NCBI GenBank assembly: GCA_002405835.1
Contig: DHMO01000034.1
Location: 42,904 to 106,903 of the forward strand
Direction: 5' to 3'
DNA from: Lentisphaeria bacterium UBA4640
Lineage (GTDB): Bacteria > Verrucomicrobiota > Lentisphaeria > Victivallales > UBA1829
DNA: 64,000 nucleotides
The notes under the pieces were generated by a model that was given only the letters and a program-made list of their open reading frames with translations, was not told the origin of the DNA and ran no database searches. The stretch's first letter is position 1; every line of letters starts with the position of its first letter. This document shows positions 1-9,200 of this stretch, in pieces. The translations under genes and the position numbers were made by a program.

Positions 1-1560
1 TTCAACATCTTCGCGCTCGTGACACAGGTGACCTGCTCCATCATGAGTCGCGCCAGCTGGATCGGCAACGACGCCTCCAACGCCGGGCGCACCCCGCATG
101 AACAGAAAATGGCCGGCATTCTCGGCGCATGGCGCGGCGGGCTCGGACTCATGATGATCGGCATCCTCGCTCTGCTCACCTATGTATTCATGAACAGCGG
201 AAATTTCGCCGCTCTCGACAAAAACAATCATTTCAAAGTCACCAACAACGAGGTCCGCCAGGAACTCTCCTCACGCGTCCTGGATGAAGCTGTTGCGGAT
301 CCCGCACGCAGAGATGCTGCGAAAAACGCGCTCGCCGCGCTTCCGGACATCCGGCATGAAATCGGAAAAGATGCGCCGATCTCCCAGTCGAAAAACCTTG
401 ACACCCGCTACTTCGACACGGTTCGCCAGTCACTCGGAGACTCCCCGGAGGCGCTCGCGGAATTCCAGCAGTACCGCTCCATCTACAACCAGATGCTGAT
501 GCCGGTTGTCACAAGCAAACTCTTCCCCGTCGGCATCATCGGCTTCTTCTGCCTGCTCATGGTGATGCTGCTGATTTCAACCGACGATGCTCGTCTCTTC
601 AACGCCTCCTGCTGCATTACGCAGGACATGATCCTGCCGCTGTTCAAGAAGCGCATCACGCCGGAAAAACATATCACGCTCATCCGTTTCACCACGCTCG
701 GCGTCGCAATCTTCTTCCTGCTCGCCGCAATGTTCATGACGCAGATGGACTACATCAACATGCTCATGACCATCCTCACGGCAATCTGGCTCGGCGGTTC
801 GGGACCGATCATGGTGTTCGGACTCTACACACGCTTCGGAAACCTCGCCGGCGCATGGGCGTCGCTGATTCTCGGCTCCGGAACCTCCGTCCTCGGACTC
901 ATCTTCCAGAGAAACTGGGCGAAAACAATCTATCCGTGGCTCGACGCCAACGGCTGGGTGGAATCCCTCGACAGCTTCCTCGTCACCGTCAGCGCCCCCT
1001 TCGATCCCTGGATCCGCTGGAGCATGGATCCCGTGAAATTTCCGATAAATTCCTACGAGATCCTCTTCATCTCAATTATGCTTTCCATCATCGGGTATGT
1101 CGCCTTCTCCTTCATCTTCTACAAACCCTTCAACCTCGACAAGCTTCTCCACAGAGGCGAGTACAGCGACGGCGAAGACGAAGTCCCCGCGGAAAAAACA
1201 AAATTCTCCATCAAGACCCTGATCCTCGACAAGATGGTCGGCATCACCCCGGAATACTCCCGCGGCGACAGAATCATCGCCTGGTCGGTCTTCGCGCTCT
1301 TCCTCTACAACTTCGTTCTGGCCTTCCTCGTCCCGCTCATCTGGAACCTCTTCCAGAGCTGGCCGAAGAGCTGGTGGAACACCTACTTCTGGATCACCTT
1401 CCTTGCCGTCCCCGTGGCAACCGGACTGGTCTCGACCGTCTGGTTCATGATCGGCGGAACGCATGACACCATCCGCCTCTTCCGCGACCTCGCACGCCGC
1501 GTGGAAAACCCCGACGACAACGGACAGGTTCTCGCTGAAGACACAGAACAGCAGAAATAA
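1..1560 (+). CDS. Sodium:solute symporter family protein, 5' truncated by window edge
   Basis: The reading frame is open from base 1, so the gene begins upstream; the GTG at 19 is internal, not a start. About 519 residues remain. Several strongly hydrophobic segments are visible, including one near residue 50 (LGLMMIGILALLTYVFM), one near 180 (GIIGFFCLLMVMLLIS), a run near 235-300 and others toward the end, as expected for an inner-membrane SSS-family transporter with many helices. The stretch after about residue 185 (STDDARLFNASCCITQDMI) resembles the conserved region following a helix in SSS proteins. A large loop at about 65-165 is unusual for short family members. The C-terminus is hydrophilic. 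The substrate cannot be told from sequence. A strong hairpin terminator follows the stop. Confidence 0.8.
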   Translation, partial: FNIFALVTQVTCSIMSRASWIGNDASNAGRTPHEQKMAGILGAWRGGLGLMMIGILALLTYVFMNSGNFAALDKNNHFKVTNNEVRQELSSRVLDEAVADPARRDAAKNALAALPDIRHEIGKDAPISQSKNLDTRYFDTVRQSLGDSPEALAEFQQYRSIYNQMLMPVVTSKLFPVGIIGFFCLLMVMLLISTDDARLFNASCCITQDMILPLFKKRITPEKHITLIRFTTLGVAIFFLLAAMFMTQMDYINMLMTILTAIWLGGSGPIMVFGLYTRFGNLAGAWASLILGSGTSVLGLIFQRNWAKTIYPWLDANGWVESLDSFLVTVSAPFDPWIRWSMDPVKFPINSYEILFISIMLSIIGYVAFSFIFYKPFNLDKLLHRGEYSDGEDEVPAEKTKFSIKTLILDKMVGITPEYSRGDRIIAWSVFALFLYNFVLAFLVPLIWNLFQSWPKSWWNTYFWITFLAVPVATGLVSTVWFMIGGTHDTIRLFRDLARRVENPDDNGQVLAEDTEQQK

Positions 1561-1583
1561 ACTTCCTGTCTCAACAAAACAGC

Positions 1584-1623
1584 ACGCGTTTGCCGGAGTT
1601 CTCAGCTCCGGCAAACGTGTTTT
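1584..1623 (+). terminator. Rho-independent terminator after the symporter
   Basis: A near-perfect 15-bp stem has its arms at 1584-1598 and 1606-1620 (core GTTTGCCGGAG / CTCCGGCAAAC) and a 7-nt loop. A short T run follows. It ends the symporter transcript about 30 bp before the first operator box of the next gene. Confidence 0.85.
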
Positions 1624-1652
1624 CGTATAGAGCTGGATCAGCACCAGTTCAA

Positions 1653-1819
1653 TTATTACCGATCAGTAAAATTCCAGCCATCACATCCCGGAGAACAGCA
1701 AAATATTCCCGATCGGTAAGAAATATGCCGTTGCACTTCAATAAATGCTGCATTATTCCCGATCGGTAAAAATTATTTGATTTTTTTCAAAACAATGCTA
1801 TGTTATTCCCGATCGGTAA
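1653..1819 (+). promoter_or_regulatory. Four operator-like boxes with exact 50-bp spacing
   Basis: Four 17-bp boxes start at 1653, 1703, 1753 and 1803. Boxes 3 and 4 are identical (TTATTCCCGATCGGTAA), box 2 differs at its first base, and box 1 reads TTATTACCGATCAGTAA. The core is a near palindrome, TT(A/C)CCGATCGGTAA. The 33-bp stretches between boxes are unrelated to each other. Box 4 overlaps the predicted -10 element of the HTH gene at 1844 and box 3 lies just upstream of the -35, so autorepression by that protein is the simplest reading. E. coli hipBA is likewise preceded by several HipB operators, but their sequence differs. Confidence 0.85.
1777..1804 (+). promoter_or_regulatory. Probable promoter of the HipB-like gene
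   Basis: TTGATT at 1777-1782, a 16-bp spacer, and TATGTT at 1799-1804 preceded by TGC (extended -10). The downstream half is covered by operator box 4, so a bound repressor would block polymerase. Confidence 0.55.
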
Positions 1820-1843
1820 GAAATAGGATATCAGGAGAACATC

Positions 1844-2074
1844 ATGAAAGACGACGGATTGCTGACGAGTGCAGAACTTGGTGCACGGGTTCGGGAATTG
1901 CGCAAATCCCAGGGAGTGACTCAGGCACAGCTGGCCGGGCTTGCCAATACCGGCGTCCGTTTTGTCAGTGACCTGGAAAACGGGAAAGAGACCTGCCATC
2001 TCGGCAAAACCCTGCGGGTCCTTTCCACACTCGGTGTCGTCGTATACATCCGCAGCCCTTACGATAAGGAGTAA
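1844..2074 (+). CDS. HipB-like helix-turn-helix transcriptional regulator (orphan)
   Basis: A 76-residue XRE/Cro-type DNA-binding protein. The HTH spans about residues 12-55: VRELRKSQGVTQAQLAGLAN, then a recognition helix with FVSDLENGK. The length and the C-terminal LSTLGVVVYIRSP, a short beta strand after the last helix, match HipB/Y4mF-type antitoxin regulators, which dimerise through that strand. A GGAG sequence (tcaggagaacatc) lies just before the ATG. The usual partner, a HipA kinase toxin, is absent: the next 337 bp carry no gene and the next gene is an unrelated sugar regulator. It may be a solo repressor, the remnant of a toxin-antitoxin pair, or a regulator of a distant hipA. Confidence 0.85.
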   Translation: MKDDGLLTSAELGARVRELRKSQGVTQAQLAGLANTGVRFVSDLENGKETCHLGKTLRVLSTLGVVVYIRSPYDKE

Positions 2075-2411
2075 GGAACCGCTGCCGCTGAAAATTCATT
2101 TGCCGTAATTTCTTAGTGCTTTTTTTGTATGCTCTCCATCCCCCGTTTACGGGAGAATTGAGTGGGAAATTAAACGTCTCTGCAGACAAATCCGCGGCTG
2201 ACGCGATTGTTCCCCCCCCCGGAAAAACAGGTTCTCCGTCTCCGGATGATTCTTTCCACTGAATAAAAACTTCCGCGATTCTCCCGGAAAAACAAAATAA
2301 ACAAAGAAATTTACGATATTTTTTCTGTTACCCCCCTTGACAAAATCGCGATTATGTGGTATAATTAATTCCGTACCAGTACAGTGGTAGAACAACACAG
2401 GAAACAACACC
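2075..2411. other. 337-bp gap without a gene
   Basis: No credible ORF or RNA gene is seen. It contains an imperfect hairpin (TCCCCCG / CGGGAGA) near 2140-2157 and a run of nine C at 2212-2220, then six C at 2331-2336. The promoter and operator of the next regulator follow at 2337-2389. The C runs could hide sequencing errors, but no reading frame depends on them. Confidence 0.6.
2337..2389 (+). promoter_or_regulatory. Consensus promoter with operator at the start site
   Basis: TTGACA at 2337-2342, a 17-bp spacer containing CGCG, then TGG-TATAAT (TATAAT at 2360-2365, with an extended -10 TG). An inverted repeat TACCA-N6-TGGTA at 2374-2389 sits across the expected start of transcription. This is where a self-repressing GntR-type regulator would bind. 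Confidence 0.8.
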
Positions 2412-3536
2412 ATGCCGACACCGAAATATGTGCAGATCAAAGAGTATCTGAAGAACGAGGCGCTGAAGCCGGAGGCGGTCAACACCATGCCATCCGTGCG
2501 CACTCTGATGCGCCGGTTCAATGTTGCCATGGTGACCGTCAATCAGGCGCTGCTGGAACTGGAACATGAACAGGTGATCATCCGCCGGCAGGGACGCGGC
2601 ATCATGGCCGCGCGCAACCCGGAGGATGTGAAGTTCCCCGTGGAAGCTCAGCATACGGAGAATATCCTCGTGGCATACCCGGATTATCCCTCCGAACAGC
2701 TTTGGAGCACCGCTTTCATGATTGAGCAGTACGCAAAACAGAACGGACTGGGAACCGTCTCCTACAAAACGACATCCTCGACGACAATTCAGATGATCGC
2801 GGATGCCGCGCGGGAATGCCCGAACTGCCATGCGCTCTGCGTCGTTCCCACGACCGACCGCTATTCATTCCCCGAACTGGAGTTCCTGGCGTCGCTGCCG
2901 TTTCCGGTTCTTTTGATCGACGCAGTGAACTTTTACGATGAAAAGCCGTCTAATCTTTATGAGCTCGCCCATGATCCCGCACAGGCGGGAATGCTCATTG
3001 CGGATACGCTGCTCGCAAACGGGCACTCACGCATCGGCAGCATCCGGAACGAGCCGCTCAACGACTACGGACGGCTGAAGCAGAATGCGATGTTCAAACG
3101 TCTGCGTGCAAAACTTGGAAAAAAGGCGGAAGTCTGCGCTTTCTCCGAAACGATTCATTCGTGGGACAGCTCAATCAACGCCGCCCGGAAAATAACGGAA
3201 AAGAACCTGGATATGATTCGCGAAAAAGAGATTACGGCTCTCGTCTTCGAGTCCACCCCCGGCGCATTCGCCGCGATTCCGCTCCTCGCGGAAGCCGGAC
3301 TCAGCGTCCCTGGAGATATCACCGTTATCAGCGAAGGAGACTCCAAATGGTTTGAATACAGCAATCCGCCGCTGACCGTCCTCCGCCCCGACTACAGCGT
3401 TCTCTGCCGCCATGCCGTGGAGATTGCTCTGGGCAAGCATCTGAATGAACCGGTTTTCTACTGTCCGCAGGAAATCGTTCAGCGTAAAAGCGTTTCCAAA
3501 ATCAACAACCCCATATTAAAGGAGAACAAAAGATGA
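2412..3536 (+). CDS. GntR-type HTH / LacI-type sensor transcriptional regulator
   Basis: 374 residues. Residues 1-70 form a GntR winged helix: PTPKYVQIKEYLK, then the recognition region MPSVRTLMRRFNVAMVTVNQ and a wing ending RRQGRGIMA. From about residue 75 a periplasmic-binding-protein-like effector domain follows, with ILVAYPDYPSEQL, LLIDAVNF, ADTLLANGHSRIGSIR and GDITVISEGDS typical of the LacI/AraR fold. It should bind a sugar and control the cluster downstream. AGGAAAC precedes the ATG. The stop overlaps the start of the pseudopilin gene (ATGA), which implies translational coupling. The likely target is its own promoter and the operon to 14543; the sugar ligand is unknown. Confidence 0.88.
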   Translation: MPTPKYVQIKEYLKNEALKPEAVNTMPSVRTLMRRFNVAMVTVNQALLELEHEQVIIRRQGRGIMAARNPEDVKFPVEAQHTENILVAYPDYPSEQLWSTAFMIEQYAKQNGLGTVSYKTTSSTTIQMIADAARECPNCHALCVVPTTDRYSFPELEFLASLPFPVLLIDAVNFYDEKPSNLYELAHDPAQAGMLIADTLLANGHSRIGSIRNEPLNDYGRLKQNAMFKRLRAKLGKKAEVCAFSETIHSWDSSINAARKITEKNLDMIREKEITALVFESTPGAFAAIPLLAEAGLSVPGDITVISEGDSKWFEYSNPPLTVLRPDYSVLCRHAVEIALGKHLNEPVFYCPQEIVQRKSVSKINNPILKENKR

Positions 3537-4227
3537 CTACCAGGAAACCAAAAAATTGGATGAAGCATTTCACCCTCATAGAACTGCTTGTGGTAATTGC
3601 GATTATTGCAATCCTCGCCGCTATGCTCTTGCCGGCTCTGCAGAAGGCGCGACAAACGGCGGCCGGAGCAAAGTGCATGAGTTCGCTGAAACAGGTCGGA
3701 ACCTTTTTCGCAATGTACACCGGCGACAATAACGGATTTATGCCAATGGGAGATCGCTGTGATCCCCCCGCTTCAGGAACGAGCAATCACGCAAATGAAC
3801 CTGGATTCTGGCCGGAACCAGCTCCGTGGTATAGCAGTTGATGCAAGACTACAACAAGGGAAATTATAACGTTTTGGTTTGCGATACGATGGCTTCTACA
3901 GGCAATATCTATCGGGGAGAGGCTTGGGGAGATCCTTGGGACAAGGTAAGACTCACATACGGTTTTAACTGCTTTATGAACGGCAAGCAGATTGACCGGG
4001 TAAAAATGCCAAGTACTCTCTGTGATCTTGGAGAATTCTACCACAACGGATGGAAGGGTTTCATGAAAGCTCCCGTTTGCCAGGCAGGTGCCGATTATCC
4101 ATGGAATACAGCACAGTTTCATGCAAACAGAGGCAATCTTCTCTTTCTTGATGGACACACAGGTTCGACTGCACAGATTCCATGGCCACTCCGTTTCGAC
4201 AATCGCCTACGCTTTTTGCCCGAATAA
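3533..4227 (+). pseudogene. Prepilin-type pseudopilin-like gene broken by a frameshift
   Basis: The first part (3533-3841, 102 aa) has the N-terminal methylation-type helix HFTLIELLVVIAIIAILAAM and ends at a TGA after WYSS. The second part (from about 3838 to 4227) continues in the -1 frame with LMQDYNKGNYNVLVCDT and ends with the family's C-terminal motif HANRGNLLFLDGH. Joined, they give about 231 residues, the usual size of this family, so a single base appears to be missing around 3836-3841. No slippery heptamer is present. The residue before FTLIE is His rather than Gly. The gene overlaps the regulator stop by 4 bp. A sequencing error is possible; if so, the gene is intact. Confidence 0.8.
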
Positions 4228-4236
4228 AAAAATTCA

Positions 4237-4265
4237 GGGTACACCACACCTTGTATGGCGTACCC
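4237..4265 (+). promoter_or_regulatory. Inverted repeat before the secreted glycosidase
   Basis: Arms GGGTAC (4237-4242) and GTACCC (4260-4265), with an inner CCA/TGG pair, form a hairpin or operator 33 bp before the ATG at 4298. No T run follows, so an mRNA-processing or attenuation element or a protein site is likelier than a terminator. Confidence 0.5.
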
Positions 4266-4297
4266 ATTACATCCACAAACGAACAAATGGAGCCTAA

Positions 4298-6205
4298 ATG
4301 AAAAAAACAGCATCCAACTGGAGCGCCCTGCTCGCTCTCGCCGTCTCTGCCGCGACATTGCCTGTCATGGCCGCAGAGGAATTGCCCAAACGCCTTCCGG
4401 CCGATCCATACGGAGTCTGCTGCCACACCACTCGCGAAGAACAGTGGGACGCGCCGGCGCTTTATCCATTGATGAAAAAAGCGGGCGTAAATTTTGTCCG
4501 CTTTGATGTTGACCAGCTTTATCTGGAGACCAAACCGGGCTTTTTTCAACCGGAATACAAAAAGCTGATGCTTTCTCCTCTGGATCAGGGACTTGATTTG
4601 CTTGCAATCATCGGACCGGTCGCGCCGGCGTGGGCAAGCAAACACTGGGAGAAGCTCGACGCCTACGCGAAATTTGTCCGCCAGTGCGCAGAAGAGTTCC
4701 GCGGAAAAATCAAATACTGGGAAGTCTACAATGAAGCGAACAACGGAGCGGAGTGGAACCCGAATGCCAAGCAGCTTGCCGCCCTTTTGAAGGTTACCTA
4801 CACCGAAATGAAGAAAGTGGATCCGGAAGTCAAGATCCTTTACAACGGTCTTGCCGGAGTTCCGCTGGATTTTTTTGAAGAATCTCTGGACGCAGGAGCT
4901 GAAAAATATTTTGACATCATGAATATTCACCCGTACTGCAGCCAGCCGGAATCTCTGAAACCGATGATTGCTCCCCTTCAGGAATTCATGAAAGAGCGCA
5001 ATCTGAATCAGCCGATCTGGATCACGGAAACCGGATGGACGGCAGGGAAAACTCCGTTTTTCTACCGCGAGGTTCTGCCGGCGGCGGTAAAACGTCTCGG
5101 CATGAATCCGGCGGAATGCACAATTGCACTGTTTGGAGAACCGAAAGCCGGATATGACGGCTGCGCGAATTTCACAGCGGAAAATTTCCCTGGATTCCAA
5201 GGTGTTCGCCACATCAACAGCGAAGAACTTGAAAATCTTTCGATTGATGAGTATCCGCTGCTGATTGCATCAGATCATGAACGAGTTCTCGGGACCTCCA
5301 TTCCTGCACTTCTGAAATACGTTAAAATGGGCGGAACGCTGATTCTTCCTTCCGGACTTCCGTTTTACTTTGACATCAAAGTTGACGGCAAAGGCGGACA
5401 CCAGCTTATTCAGGTCAATGACAAATATCTGAAAGACTTCCATGTTGCATGGGAATCCTGGTGGACGAAAAAAGGTGTTGTTCCGTATCAGGAGACCTAT
5501 CAGCGCACCGCGTCCGGCTTCGAAAAAGATTTCAACTGGCCGGCAAAAGATCACAACAAAGTCGGACGTTTCCTGACTGCCGCCAATCTTGCTCAGGGAG
5601 ATGAATTCATTCCGATGGTTGTCGGCGGAGATGACAAGTATCAGGGCGCACTTGCCGCAATCTACAGATTCAACAGTGACCTGAAAGGCAATATCATCGC
5701 CTCCACTTCAACAAACATTTTCGGGGTCACCCGCAAAGTTCAGGCAATGATGCTTGCACGCACTTACATCAATGCATTCGCATGTGGAGTGGAACGCGTG
5801 TTCTGGTATCTGTTCCATGACAATCTGGCACAGGAAAACTATTTTGAGTCACACTTCGGCATGGTTGACCGCCAGTACAAGGCAAAACCGGCATACGACG
5901 CCTACAAGACCCTGACCCGCATGCTTCCCGGCGGCTCCACAGTCCCCGATATTGAGGAAATCGGCGATCTGCGCCTTGCAAACTGGACGCGTCCCGACGG
6001 CAAGAAAGTTTGGGCTGTCTGGTACGGTTTCAGCACAGCAGACTCCGCAAAGAAGATGAACATCGTCTTTGATGGAGAAGTCACGGAAGCTGTCGACCTC
6101 CTCGGGAACAAAATTGCTGTTCCGGAGAAGGAGATCACGGTAACCGGCGCAGTCCAGTACTTCGCCGGTCCGGAAAAGGTCACACTTGAGGAAATCAGCG
6201 AGTAA
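4298..6205 (+). CDS. Secreted clan GH-A glycoside hydrolase (GH39/GH5-like)
   Basis: 635 residues with a Sec signal peptide (MKKTASNWSALLALAVSAAT, cleavage near AAEE). A TIM-barrel retaining glycosidase is indicated by YWEVYNEANN with the likely acid/base Glu146, and by PIWITETGW with the likely nucleophile Glu244, the usual clan GH-A spacing. Between about residues 270 and 365 an inserted alpha/beta segment (LLIASDHERV, MGGTLILPSG) resembles the amidotransferase-like domain of GH42 enzymes, after which barrel-like sequence resumes (AYDAYKTLTRMLPG). It is probably exported to the periplasm or beyond to cut plant or host polysaccharide. With a beta-mannosidase next door, a mannan or mannose-containing glycan is a reasonable guess, but specificity is not readable. 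Confidence 0.75.
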   Translation: MKKTASNWSALLALAVSAATLPVMAAEELPKRLPADPYGVCCHTTREEQWDAPALYPLMKKAGVNFVRFDVDQLYLETKPGFFQPEYKKLMLSPLDQGLDLLAIIGPVAPAWASKHWEKLDAYAKFVRQCAEEFRGKIKYWEVYNEANNGAEWNPNAKQLAALLKVTYTEMKKVDPEVKILYNGLAGVPLDFFEESLDAGAEKYFDIMNIHPYCSQPESLKPMIAPLQEFMKERNLNQPIWITETGWTAGKTPFFYREVLPAAVKRLGMNPAECTIALFGEPKAGYDGCANFTAENFPGFQGVRHINSEELENLSIDEYPLLIASDHERVLGTSIPALLKYVKMGGTLILPSGLPFYFDIKVDGKGGHQLIQVNDKYLKDFHVAWESWWTKKGVVPYQETYQRTASGFEKDFNWPAKDHNKVGRFLTAANLAQGDEFIPMVVGGDDKYQGALAAIYRFNSDLKGNIIASTSTNIFGVTRKVQAMMLARTYINAFACGVERVFWYLFHDNLAQENYFESHFGMVDRQYKAKPAYDAYKTLTRMLPGGSTVPDIEEIGDLRLANWTRPDGKKVWAVWYGFSTADSAKKMNIVFDGEVTEAVDLLGNKIAVPEKEITVTGAVQYFAGPEKVTLEEISE

Positions 6206-6225
6206 CCGGACAATTATCGCAATTT

Positions 6226-6262
6226 GAATCCGTTCCCCGGGCAATTCTGCGGGGACGGATTC
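6226..6262 (+). promoter_or_regulatory. Strong intercistronic hairpin
   Basis: Arms at 6226-6239 (GAATCCGTTCCCCG) and 6250-6262 (CGGGGACGGATTC) pair over 13 bp with one bulged T; the loop is 10 nt. Only a weak pyrimidine tail follows (TCTTCAT). It may be a partial terminator or an mRNA stability element between the secreted glycosidase and the beta-mannosidase. Confidence 0.65.
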
Positions 6263-6291
6263 TCTTCATAACTAAGGGAAACGGCTCGAAT

Positions 6292-9200
6292 ATGAATACA
6301 AGTTACAATTTGAACGGCGATTGGCGTCTTGTCTGCGACGACGGACGGGAATTTTCCGCGCGGGTTCCCGGCGATGTTCATCTGGATCTGATGCGGGCAG
6401 GCGTAATCCCGGATCCCAATATCCGAATGAATTTCAAGGAATGCCGCTGGATCGGAGATCACACATGGAGCTGGCACCGCGACTTCCCCGCGTCTCCCGC
6501 TCCCGGAAAGAAATTTGAACTGGTCTTCGACGGACTTGCGTATGTTGCGGAAATCTTCGTCAACGGGACGCTCGCGGGCAAACACAAAACCATGCACCGT
6601 CCCTGCCGCCTCGACGTTTCAAAGCTCCTGAAGGAAGGAGAAAATCATCTTGAGGTCCGCCTCGCCCCCTTCGACCCGTCGGAAGCGGATGTTCCGCTCA
6701 TCACCTGCCCGCTGAACGGCTGGGCGGATGCGATCAGCAAGCCGGAAGTCTGCCCGAAACGCGGCGCCGGACGCAAGGCGGAATACACATACGGCTGGGA
6801 CTGGGCGCAGGGACTCCCCGTCTGCGGAATCTGGCGCGGCTGCCGTCTGGAATGCAATGATTTCGCGCGCGTCTGCGCCCCGTATTTCCGGACGACCAAC
6901 GAGGGCGCAGTCAACTTCACCTTCCAGCTCGATTCGGTTCTGCGCAATGTTGCCGACGCCCACTGCACGCTGACCATCCGCCGGAACGGCGCAGTCGTAG
7001 CGGAAAAGAACAAAGAAATTGTTCTCGGCTACGGCGTATGGAATTATGAAATTGAAACCTCCGTGCCCTCGCCGGAACTCTGGTTTCCGCTCGGTTACGG
7101 CGCACAGCCGCTATATGATGCGGAACTGACGATCACGGCGGACTGCGGCTCGCTGACGCAGAACTTCCGCTTTGCGTTCCGCACGGTGGAAGTCGAGCAG
7201 AAAGTTGTTTCGGAGCATCAGGAAATTTTCCGCTTCCGCATCAACGGCAAGAGCATTTTCGCAAAAGGCGGCAACTGGATTCCGTCGGACATCATCCCCG
7301 GGCGCATCACGGACGGCCTGGTCCGTGAGCTGCTTTCGCTCGCGGCGGACGCCGGCATGAATTATCTGCGCGTCTGGGGCGGCGGCTGTTACGAGCAGGA
7401 TCTGTTCTACGATCTCTGCGATGAATACGGAATCATGATCTGGCAGGACTTCATGTTCAGCGGCAGCGAAATTCCAGATTTTCTCCCGGAATTTCATCAG
7501 GAATGCATGCTCGAATGCGAAACGGCTCTGAAGCGTCTGCGCAATCATCCGAGCATCATCATGTGGTGCGGTTCGAATGAGACGGACGGGTTCTACGAGA
7601 GCGGCTGCAAGCGCAAGCGTCCGGAACGCTACGGCGGCTGGAGACTTCTGCATGTGGACTTTCCGAAAGTCGTCGCGAAATTCTGTCCCGGCACGCCGTA
7701 TCTTGCGAGCTGCCCGTCGTTCGGTCTTCTGCACAAGGACCCGAACTCGCCGGGACACGGCACGTATCACGGCAATTTCATGAGCCATCAGTATGCTTCC
7801 GATGCGACATTTGACGCGGAACCCTCGATTCCCGCATTCGACAACGAACTCTACGGCGTTTCCGGCGATGCGGGAGCGAACTGGAGCCGTTATCTGGATG
7901 TAGAAAAAGACTTGGATTCATGGAACAATCCGGTTTTCCAGGCGCATCATGTGCTGGATCTTCAGCGCAACAATGAATGGAGTCAGTTCTTCCAGTATCT
8001 TTCATTCGATGCCTGGGGACGCCGCTTCGAGCTGTCCCTCCCCCGCATACTCGGCTACTATGCGGCGGCACACGCCGAACTGGTCAAACGCTACATGGAA
8101 GTTTTCCTGCGCCGGCTGGATGTCGCCGGCGGTGCGGTTTTCTGGATGTACAACAATGCCTTCCCGATGATGGGCTGGGCAATGGTCGATTACTACGGCA
8201 CGCCGAAAGACGCCTGGTATGCAATGAAGCATGTCTGCAAGCCGCGTCTGCCGATTGCCGCAATTTATGACGACCGCGTGGATTTCTACCTTTCCAACAC
8301 AACGGCCTCCACTGCCCGCGGGACGCTGACGGGCAAGATCTGCCGCTTCGACGGAACGGTTCTCGCGGAGGTCCGTGCGGAATCGGTCGTGGAAGCCGGA
8401 TTCTCGCCGCGTTTGGCCGTGCAGAAACTCAATACAGTTTCCGGCTTTGTTCCTGAAGAGTGTTTTGTGCTCGTTTCATGGGAAGACGCGACAGGGAACT
8501 GTGTCCGCAACCACCGGTTCTTTGCCGCTCCGCGCGCCCGCCGCATTCCGAATACGGAAATCACGGTCAAACCGCACCCGTCGAAAGCGGAAACCTGGAT
8601 TCTGGAAAGTCCGCGCTTCGCAGCGAACGTCACTCTGGCTCCGCGCGATGCGGAAAACTTCCCGGACGACAACTGCTTCGATCTCTATCCGGGAATCCCG
8701 CATGAAGTCTCATTCCGGACTCCGGTTGCAAAGCCGGAAGTGAAATGGGACAACTCTCCGAATCGTCTTCCGTACGTCTGCGGACTTGTACAGAACGGTT
8801 CATCCTGGACGGTTTCGGTCTACAATCCGCGTCCGGAAACGGCGGTCATTCCGCTGGCGGTCAAAGCGGAAAACTGTGCGCTGCTGATCCCGGAAACGAT
8901 TTCCGCAGAACCGGAAACGGCAGTCTCGTTTACCGCCATTATCCAGCCGGACGTCTTCCAGAACTATCCGTTCTGTCTTCCGGTTGACCTCAAGGTCGGG
9001 GAAGCGGTGATCCGCACAGCATGCGCGGCGCTGCGTCCGACCAGCATGAATAAAGGCGTTTTGACTCTTGCCAATGCCTCCGGTGAGACACTGAACTATC
9101 CGTCCGTCCAGTACCGCGGAGTCCGCTGCGACGGCACCGTGTTTGAAAAGCTCTTTGACTCCGTGGTCGTGAAGCCCGGTTCGGAAACGATTCTGAACTT

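Noticed and set aside
1653..1819. CRISPR-like regular repeat-spacer pattern (17-bp repeats, 33-bp spacers)
   Set aside because: The repeats are too short, palindromic and slightly degenerate, there are only four, no cas gene is near, and they abut the promoter of an HTH gene. Operators explain them better.
2212..2220. Nine-C run as a phase-variable tract
   Set aside because: It lies outside any gene and away from promoter spacing, so there is no visible switchable target.
3830..3845. Programmed -1 frameshift in the first pseudopilin
   Set aside because: No slippery heptamer or downstream stimulatory structure is seen, and the other family members use one frame; an indel is simpler.
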